Positions 59,199 through 64,000 of a DNA stretch of 64,000 nt are shown here, in pieces (the first letter of the stretch is position 1; the number at the start of each line of letters is the position of its first letter). Position numbers and translations under genes: made by a program. Source of the stretch: C-114 sp963745405 (GTDB taxonomy: Bacteria > Chloroflexota > Limnocylindria > Limnocylindrales > CSP1-4); NCBI GenBank assembly GCA_963745405.1, contig CAVUWY010000002.1, forward strand, positions 1,302,001 to 1,366,000, given 5' to 3'. The notes below the pieces were generated by a model. That model was not told where the DNA came from, did no database searches, and was given only the letters and a program-made list of their open reading frames with translations.

Positions 59199-59378
59199 GC
59201 TGCGAGAGCGGCCAGCTGCCCCAGCACCAAGGTCATGGGTAGGTAGGGTCAGGGTAGTCGGTGCAGCCGACGTGATAGATGCCCTTGATGCGCGGCAGAA
59301 GGCGTACCGTTTCGGCGGATCGCACCTTCACCGGGACAGCACCGGAGCGGTTCCTTCGGGAACCGCTCCGAACTTTTT
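59199..59378 (+). ncRNA. candidate 180-nt structured RNA
   Basis: No protein frame is supported between the cyclase and the NTF2-like gene. A promoter-like pair ends at 59192 and a textbook intrinsic terminator closes at 59378. Between them are pairing segments: GTCGG/CCGAC with loop TGCAG near 59258-59272, an outer AGGG/CCCT pair, and GCACC/GGTGC. It has no known small-RNA motif that I recognise (no SRP, 6S, RNase P or tmRNA signature). It might instead be a long 3' leader of the cyclase message. Confidence 0.4.
59343..59378 (+). terminator. intrinsic terminator with UUCG loop
   Basis: A perfect 12-bp stem CGGAGCGGTTCC / GGAACCGCTCCG closed by the very stable TTCG tetraloop, followed by AACTTTTT. 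It works on the plus strand only. It ends either the cyclase message or the candidate small RNA. Confidence 0.92.
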
Positions 59379-59427
59379 ACCCCCGAAACCCGTCGCGAAG
59401 TGCGTGCGCCCGCGCGTCGGTGGAGCG

Positions 59428-60306
59428 TCAGCCGCGTGAGGCGAGCGGGTCGTAGCGCTCGACGAACGGCGCTCGCCACGCAGCCGCCTCGAACGGCTCC
59501 GTGTAGTAATGCGTCTCGCGGCGGACCCGGCCGTCGCCCACGTCGACGATCCCGCCGATGAACCAGCGCCCTGCGTCGGGATAGTCGTTGACGCCCTCGA
59601 TGACGACGATCGGGCCGGCGCCGTGGACGCGGATCGGGGTGAACATCGCGGTCAGCTCCCAACCCTCGCCCGGGGCCCGCGACTCGTGGAAATTGAGCGT
59701 CGGGTAGCCTGGATAGTCGGCGTGGATGGCCACGTCGGCCTCGTGGTTGGGGATCCGCTCGCCGGACTGCGGCCAGTCCGTCGTCCAGCCCGGCGCCCGG
59801 TAGCGGCGGAGGGTCTCGAAATCGCGCACCGCCATCGCCTTGGCGTAGCCGTCGGTCAGCTCGCTGAGTGCCGCCCCGCGGAGGTCGGCGGCCGGCGGCA
59901 GGTCCGGAGGCGTCGCCCGACCGTCGATCCGCTCGACGTGGGCCGCCCGCCAGGCGGGCGCCTCGAGCGTCTGTCCGAAGTACTCCGTCGTGGCGGCGAT
60001 GCGCTCGCCCTCGAGCTCGAGGATGGCGAGAAGGAACCAGTCGCCGGAATCTGGGTAGGTGACGCTCCCCTCGACGGTCCACAGCTCGTCGCGCCCGACG
60101 ATCCGGCGGATCGAAGTGAGGACGGGCATCCCGCCCGGAAAGGCGTCCTCGATGCTCCGCAGCGCCTCCCGGCCGCGGATGAGCTCGCCCGATTGCGGCC
60201 AGCGCCCGACGTGGCCGGCGGTCCGGATGGCGTCGGACGCCCCGACATCGCCCGCCTCCAGGGCGTCGACCCAGCGGCCGACCGCTCCGGGCGCCTGCAC
60301 AGCCAT
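59428..60306 (-). CDS. tandem NTF2/SnoaL-like protein
   Basis: A 292-residue protein with two NTF2-like domains (about 1-135 and 145-292). Each has the same landmarks: WPQSGELIRGREALRSI and WPQSGERIPNHEADVAI, then PDSGDWFLLAILEL and PDAGRWFIGGIVDV, and the closing FGQTLEAPAWRAAHVERIDG and YTEPFEAAAWRAPFVERYDP. NTF2-like domains hold small ligands or act as isomerases; catalytic residues are not clear. GAGAGGGGAT precedes the ATG at 60306. Confidence 0.85.
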   Translation of the reverse strand: MAVQAPGAVGRWVDALEAGDVGASDAIRTAGHVGRWPQSGELIRGREALRSIEDAFPGGMPVLTSIRRIVGRDELWTVEGSVTYPDSGDWFLLAILELEGERIAATTEYFGQTLEAPAWRAAHVERIDGRATPPDLPPAADLRGAALSELTDGYAKAMAVRDFETLRRYRAPGWTTDWPQSGERIPNHEADVAIHADYPGYPTLNFHESRAPGEGWELTAMFTPIRVHGAGPIVVIEGVNDYPDAGRWFIGGIVDVGDGRVRRETHYYTEPFEAAAWRAPFVERYDPLASRG

Positions 60307-60392
60307 CGATGGATCCCCTCTCCTCAGCGGGTACCCGGCCATCGTAGGTCGGCGGTCAACGACCCCCGACGCAGCGCCCGGGTCGGCGCCCG

Positions 60393-60884
60393 TCAGTCGT
60401 CCTGGATCGTCACCTTCGTCATCGCCACCGGCTCGTTCGGCAGGTCGCGGTGGTTCCGCGGCGCGTCGACGATCTTGTCGACGACGTCCATGCCCTTGGT
60501 GACGAGGCCGAACAGGGTGTAGTTCTTCGGCAGCCGCCCGGTGAGGTCGTCGGTGCAGACGAAGAACTGGCTGCCGTTCGTATTCGGGCCGGCGTTGGCC
60601 ATGGCGAGCGAGCCGCGGACGTAGTCGCCCTTGACCGGCTCGTCCTCGAACGTGCGGCCGGGGCCGCCCGTCCCGACCCGGCCGGTGTCGAGCTTCGTCT
60701 TCTTGCCGTACTGGCCGTCGCCGCCCTGGATCACGAAGCCGGGGATGACGCGGTGGAAGATGACGTCGTCGTAGAAGCCCTTGTTCGCCAGCTCGATGAA
60801 GTTGGCGACGGCCTTCGGGGCGCTCTGGTCGTAGAGCTCGACCTCGATGTCGCCGATCTCGGTGGCGATGGTGGCTCGGGTCAT
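60393..60884 (-). CDS. peptidylprolyl isomerase, cyclophilin type (cytoplasmic)
   Basis: A 163-residue cyclophilin: VANFIELANKGFYDDVIFHR, VIPGFVIQGGDGQYGKKTKL and GSLAMANAGPNTNGSQFFVC hold the active-site Arg, Phe and Gln of the family. GGAGGAG precedes the ATG. It lies 19 bp after the secreted paralogue on the same strand. It speeds cis-trans isomerisation of proline bonds in protein folding. Confidence 0.94.
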   Translation of the reverse strand: MTRATIATEIGDIEVELYDQSAPKAVANFIELANKGFYDDVIFHRVIPGFVIQGGDGQYGKKTKLDTGRVGTGGPGRTFEDEPVKGDYVRGSLAMANAGPNTNGSQFFVCTDDLTGRLPKNYTLFGLVTKGMDVVDKIVDAPRNHRDLPNEPVAMTKVTIQDD

Positions 60885-60903
60885 GCGGGGGCTCCTCCGT
60901 CGG

Positions 60904-61551
60904 TCAGGGGGTGGTGCTGGTGACCGCGGTCATCGGCACCGGATCGAGGGCGGCGTTGGCGGGATCTCCGCTGTTGGGCATCGCGGCGATCGCGTCGACC
61001 GTGTCCATGCCCGACGTGACGTGGCCGAAGACCGAGTACTGGGGCGGCAGGCCGTTGTCCGCCAGGACTATGAAGAACTGGCTGCTGTTCGTGTCGGGTC
61101 CGGAGTTGGCCATGGCGACCGTCCCCCGAGTGTAGGGCACCGAGACCGGGTCGTCGGCGAAGAGGTAGTCCGGTCCGCCCTGGCCGACCTTGGAGGCGTC
61201 GACGTTCGGGGTCCGGCCGTACTGGCCGTCGCCCCCCTGGATCACGAAGCCGGGCACGAGCCGGTGGAAGATGACGCCGTCGTAGTAGTGGCAGTTCACG
61301 AGTGCGACGAAGTTGGCCGCCGCCAGGGGCCCCAGCTTGCCCTCGACCTTGATGACGATCGCGCCCTTCGGCGTCGTGATCGTCACGGTGGCCGTCGCGT
61401 TCGCCGCCATCGGCGTCGGGCCGGTCGTCGGGCAGCCCGGCAGGCTCCCGCCGCCGGAGTCGGGCGGCGGCGTCTCCGCCGCGCTGCAGGCGGCCAGGGA
61501 GAGCGCGACCGCGAGCGCAAGGACCGACCAGCCGGCCCGCGTCCGCCTCAT
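60904..61551 (-). CDS. peptidylprolyl isomerase, lipoprotein form
   Basis: A 215-residue cyclophilin with an export signal: MRRTRAGWSVLALAVALSLA then the lipobox L-A-A-C-S (Cys about 22), and a Ser/Pro/Gly-rich linker. The catalytic domain (YYDGVIFHRLVPGFVIQGGD; GTVAMANSGPDTNSSQFFIV) matches the paralogue at 60393. It would be anchored on the outer face of the membrane and help fold exported proteins. The ATG overlaps the hisA stop as ATGA. Confidence 0.93.
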   Translation of the reverse strand: MRRTRAGWSVLALAVALSLAACSAAETPPPDSGGGSLPGCPTTGPTPMAANATATVTITTPKGAIVIKVEGKLGPLAAANFVALVNCHYYDGVIFHRLVPGFVIQGGDGQYGRTPNVDASKVGQGGPDYLFADDPVSVPYTRGTVAMANSGPDTNSSQFFIVLADNGLPPQYSVFGHVTSGMDTVDAIAAMPNSGDPANAALDPVPMTAVTSTTP

Positions 61552-62246
61552 GCCGCGGCCTCCAGGGCGGCCGGATATGCGATCGCTCCCGATAGGAGCG
61601 GCTCGCCGATGATCACCCCGTCGACGCCGGCGTCGCGGAGCCGCTCGATGCCGGCGGTGTCGCCGATCCCGCCGGCGACGAGGACCTCGAGGCCGTGCCG
61701 GTGGGCCGTCGTGGCGAGACTGCCGACGTCGGCGCCGCCCCCGTGGGAGAGCACGACTCGCGCCACCCCGGACTCCGCGATGAGGGCGACGAAGCCGTCG
61801 ATCGAGGCGGGCATCGGCCGGTGCCAGGCGAAGGCGGCCAGCCGCTCCGGGCGCGGGTCGAGCCCCACCGCGAGCCAGTCACCGGCGACGGCGAGGCATT
61901 CCCGCAATCGCTCGGGATCGTCGACGACCTCCATGCCGAGGACGACCCGGGTCGCCCCGGCGGCGAAGGCGAGGCGGATGTGATCGGGCTGCTCGAGACC
62001 GCCGGCGAGCTGGATCGGCACCGCGATCGTGGCGGCGATCCGCCCGACGGACTCGAGATTGGCCGGCACGCCCGCCCGGGCGCCGTCGACGTCGACGAGA
62101 TGGACGACCCGGGCGCCATCCGCCACGAACCGTTCGACGATCCGCTCCGGCCGGTCGGTCGGCACGCCTACGCCGGTCGAGGCACCCGGCCAGGAGACGA
62201 TCCGCGATCGACCGTCGGCCAGGTCGATCGACGGGATCACCTGCAT
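61548..62246 (-). CDS. hisA: HisA-like (phosphoribosylformimino-AICAR-P isomerase)
   Basis: A 232-residue (beta-alpha)8 barrel. IPSIDLADGRSRIVSWPGAS is the phosphate/substrate loop with the catalytic Asp at residue 8; VVHLVDVDGARAG holds the second half; the phosphate-binding repeats are IQLAGGLEQ and LVAGGIGD, and LAVGLDPRPERLA carries the second catalytic Asp. It is the fourth step of histidine synthesis. Its stop overlaps the PPIase start as ATGA. No other his genes are in the window, so this may be a single outlying copy. Confidence 0.85.
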   Translation of the reverse strand: MQVIPSIDLADGRSRIVSWPGASTGVGVPTDRPERIVERFVADGARVVHLVDVDGARAGVPANLESVGRIAATIAVPIQLAGGLEQPDHIRLAFAAGATRVVLGMEVVDDPERLRECLAVAGDWLAVGLDPRPERLAAFAWHRPMPASIDGFVALIAESGVARVVLSHGGGADVGSLATTAHRHGLEVLVAGGIGDTAGIERLRDAGVDGVIIGEPLLSGAIAYPAALEAAA

Positions 62247-62262
62247 CGGGTGGCCTGACGGA

Positions 62263-64000
62263 TCACGCGCGGGCGGCTCGATCCAGGGCCGCGGGTCCGC
62301 CGCTCGCCGCCTGCGAGACCCGGCCGCCGTTCGCGGCCATCAGGCGCCGCTGGAAGCTGATCGGCAGGCTGCCGCTGCGCAGCAGCTGGTCGTGGAAGCC
62401 GCGCAGGCTGAAGGCTCCGCCGAGCCGCCGCTGCTCGTCGGCGCGGAGCTGGAGGAGCAGCACTCGCCCGAGCAGGTATGAGAGCTGGTAGGTCGGGGTG
62501 TACGTGTAGCGGTTGACCTCGGCCCGGGCGTTCGGCTCCTCGAACGAGGTCTGCTCGACCATCCAGGCGATAGCGTCCTCGACGCCGATCTCGCCCCGAT
62601 GCATCCGGACGTCGAGGACGATCCGGCAGGCCCGCCAGATCGCATCGGTGTGCATGTTGAGGCGGAAGTTCGGCGCGGTGTCGAAGCCCTCCTCTCGCAT
62701 CATGAGCTCGGAGTACATCGCCCAGCCCTCGACGAACTCGGGGGCCTCGGTCGTCAGCCGGGTGAGCGACGGGTGGCGGTTGGCCACCGACAGCTGGAGG
62801 TGATGGCCGGGATAGGCCTCGTGGATGCTCGTGTTGCTGATCGAGCTGTAGTTGTGCTCCCGCATCGCCGTCGGGCTGTCGTTCACCGAGCTCGTCACGA
62901 CATAGATGCCGGCAGGGTCGCGGTCGAACTTCGGCGGATCGAAGTAGGCCGCGAACGGGATGACGTTGCGAAGGAAGTCGGGCGTCTCGACGACGTCGAG
63001 GTGCTCGTCCGGCGGGACGGTCACGATGTCGTGGTCGATGAGGTGCTGGCGGGCCCGGAACATCGCGCCGCGGTAGGCGTCCAGTGCGTCGGCGAAGGTC
63101 GCCGGGTGGTCGGCCTTGATGCGGCCGACGACGGTCGGCTCGTCGACGCTCGGGTCGATCTCGCGGGCTGCCTCCACCCGGGCCGCCTTGTTGCGGGCGA
63201 GCTGCTCGTGGCCGATGGCGAGGATGGCGTCGGCGTCGAGGCCGTCGAAGGCGCGGAGGGCGACGAGTTCGTCGTACCGATCGCGACCGAGCGCCCAGTC
63301 GTCGACGCCGTCGGGGAGGGTCCCGCCGAGCCAGGTCGTGTAGTCGGCGACCGCGGCCCGGGCGACGTTGGCCGCCCGCTCGAGGCGCGATTGCTCGGCC
63401 GCCGGGATGGCGGCGGTCCGGCCGGCGGCGACGATCTCGTCGAACAGGCCGGGCAGGTCGTGGCCCGACTCGATCTCGAGCTCCTGCCACAGGCGGACCT
63501 GGGGGACCGCGGCGCGGGTACGGCTGCCGGCGAGGTAGGCCGGGATCGCTTCCATCCGGGCGGCCGCCGAGCCGAGACGCTCGGCGAGAGGGGCGTAGTC
63601 GCGGGCGAACACGGCGAACAGCGCGCTGCCGACCGTGTCCATCGCCGTCGAGCGGCGTTCCCAGACGCGATGGACGTCGGTGTCGAAGATGACCCGGCGG
63701 AGGTTGTGGATCTCGAGCTCACGCTCGAACGACGCCTCGGCCGAGAGGCCCTTCGGGTCGAGTGCCTCGACCGCGGCGAGATGGGCCCGCTCGTCGGCGA
63801 GCTCCTGGAGGACGGCGTCGCGGCTGCCGTCGCCGAGGCGTTCGTCCTCGGTGTGGATGCCGGCGTACGTGGCGTAGGTGGGGTTGTCGCGGAGCAGCCG
63901 CCGGAAGCGGGCCTCGACGAGGTCGTAGAGGCGATCGTCGAGGGGTCCCGGCTGGGCGGCCGGGTCGGGACGGCTGAGCGCGACCTTCGCGAGGCTCGAC
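62263..64000 (-). CDS. DUF885 family protein, zinc peptidase-like (5' end outside window)
   Basis: At least 579 residues of a DUF885 protein; the frame is open to the right edge. SSISNTSIHEAYPGHHLQLS holds the conserved H-E-x-x-P-G-H-H, the zinc ligand and catalytic Glu of the family; VEGWAMYSELMMREEGFDTA is the third ligand block; MVEQTSFEEPNARAEVNRYT and PTYQLSYLLGRVLLLQL follow. The protein would be a carboxypeptidase-like enzyme. It is the first visible gene of an operon with hisA and the two cyclophilins. The missing N-terminus is probably short. Confidence 0.9.
   Translation of the reverse strand, partial: SSLAKVALSRPDPAAQPGPLDDRLYDLVEARFRRLLRDNPTYATYAGIHTEDERLGDGSRDAVLQELADERAHLAAVEALDPKGLSAEASFERELEIHNLRRVIFDTDVHRVWERRSTAMDTVGSALFAVFARDYAPLAERLGSAAARMEAIPAYLAGSRTRAAVPQVRLWQELEIESGHDLPGLFDEIVAAGRTAAIPAAEQSRLERAANVARAAVADYTTWLGGTLPDGVDDWALGRDRYDELVALRAFDGLDADAILAIGHEQLARNKAARVEAAREIDPSVDEPTVVGRIKADHPATFADALDAYRGAMFRARQHLIDHDIVTVPPDEHLDVVETPDFLRNVIPFAAYFDPPKFDRDPAGIYVVTSSVNDSPTAMREHNYSSISNTSIHEAYPGHHLQLSVANRHPSLTRLTTEAPEFVEGWAMYSELMMREEGFDTAPNFRLNMHTDAIWRACRIVLDVRMHRGEIGVEDAIAWMVEQTSFEEPNARAEVNRYTYTPTYQLSYLLGRVLLLQLRADEQRRLGGAFSLRGFHDQLLRSGSLPISFQRRLMAANGGRVSQAASGGPAALDRAARA

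Noticed and set aside
1..64000. Search for rRNA operons, CRISPR arrays, Cas genes, secondary-metabolite synthases and phage structural genes
   Set aside because: None were seen; apart from the recombinase relics there is no sign of an intact mobile or defence system in the window.

Overview
This is a very G+C-rich bacterial chromosome segment with dense, mostly short operons. Many starts are GTG, and stop/start pairs often overlap as ATGA or GTGA. The gene repertoire (two PPOX-class flavin/F420 oxidoreductases, a Ddn-like deazaflavin nitroreductase, DUF2252, a zinc-ribbon adenylate cyclase/AAA/TPR regulator, DUF1269/DUF6325-type proteins, COG3559-type exporter) fits a soil or freshwater Chloroflexota of the Limnocylindria type, or less likely an actinobacterium. 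This placement is inference from gene content; there is no rRNA or other marker gene in the window.

1-28 kb is a run of small regulator-plus-effector modules: LysE/AraC, a frame-disrupted MacB-like ABC exporter, an MMPL transporter, tautomerase/TetR, a VIT1-type metal transporter with an MFS_3 exporter, a MarR-controlled pair of aldo/keto reductases plus a 3-hydroxyisobutyrate-dehydrogenase-like enzyme, TetR/ABM-like, ArsR/SRPBCC, a PPOX-PPOX-GNAT operon, a flavodoxin, a RibD-type reductase, a VapBC-type toxin-antitoxin pair, a MarR-CLC channel operon divergent from an antibiotic-exporter ABC pair, and a cation-diffusion-facilitator protein. Several of these modules show clear operator palindromes.

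28.2-35.1 kb looks like a decayed integrative element at a tRNA-Arg(CCG) gene. The 17 bp at the tRNA 3' end recur 6.56 kb away at 28435, and each copy is immediately preceded by a relic of the C-terminus of a serine-recombinase-like protein. Between them lie a deazaflavin reductase, a DUF4386 protein, a P-type ATPase, an MDR-reductase pseudogene with its cofactor domain deleted, a DUF6326-like protein and a 103-bp repeat in two copies.

35-46 kb holds an ECF sigma factor translationally coupled to a membrane beta-propeller protein, then the most novel block: a five-gene minus-strand operon (two DUF1269-like glycine-zipper membrane proteins, a DUF6325-like protein carrying about eight 18-20-residue helical repeats, a PLDc_N/SHOCT protein and a DUF1622 protein). 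It is divergent from a MalT-like LuxR regulator that is followed by two coupled genes, a small membrane protein and a Vps62-like membrane protein. No function is known for this set; an envelope or stress role is only a guess.

46-64 kb has a TMEM175-like channel, two MFS transporters, a DUF2252 protein fused by deletion to a potassium-channel pore remnant, an arsenic module with a MerR-ArsC fusion expressed from an apparently leaderless MerR promoter and followed by a truncated aquaporin, an AlkZ-like glycosylase, the large cyclase regulator, a candidate 180-nt structured RNA with its own promoter and terminator, an NTF2-like protein, and an operon of a DUF885 peptidase, HisA and two cyclophilins. 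Truncated and deleted genes are unusually frequent across the window.
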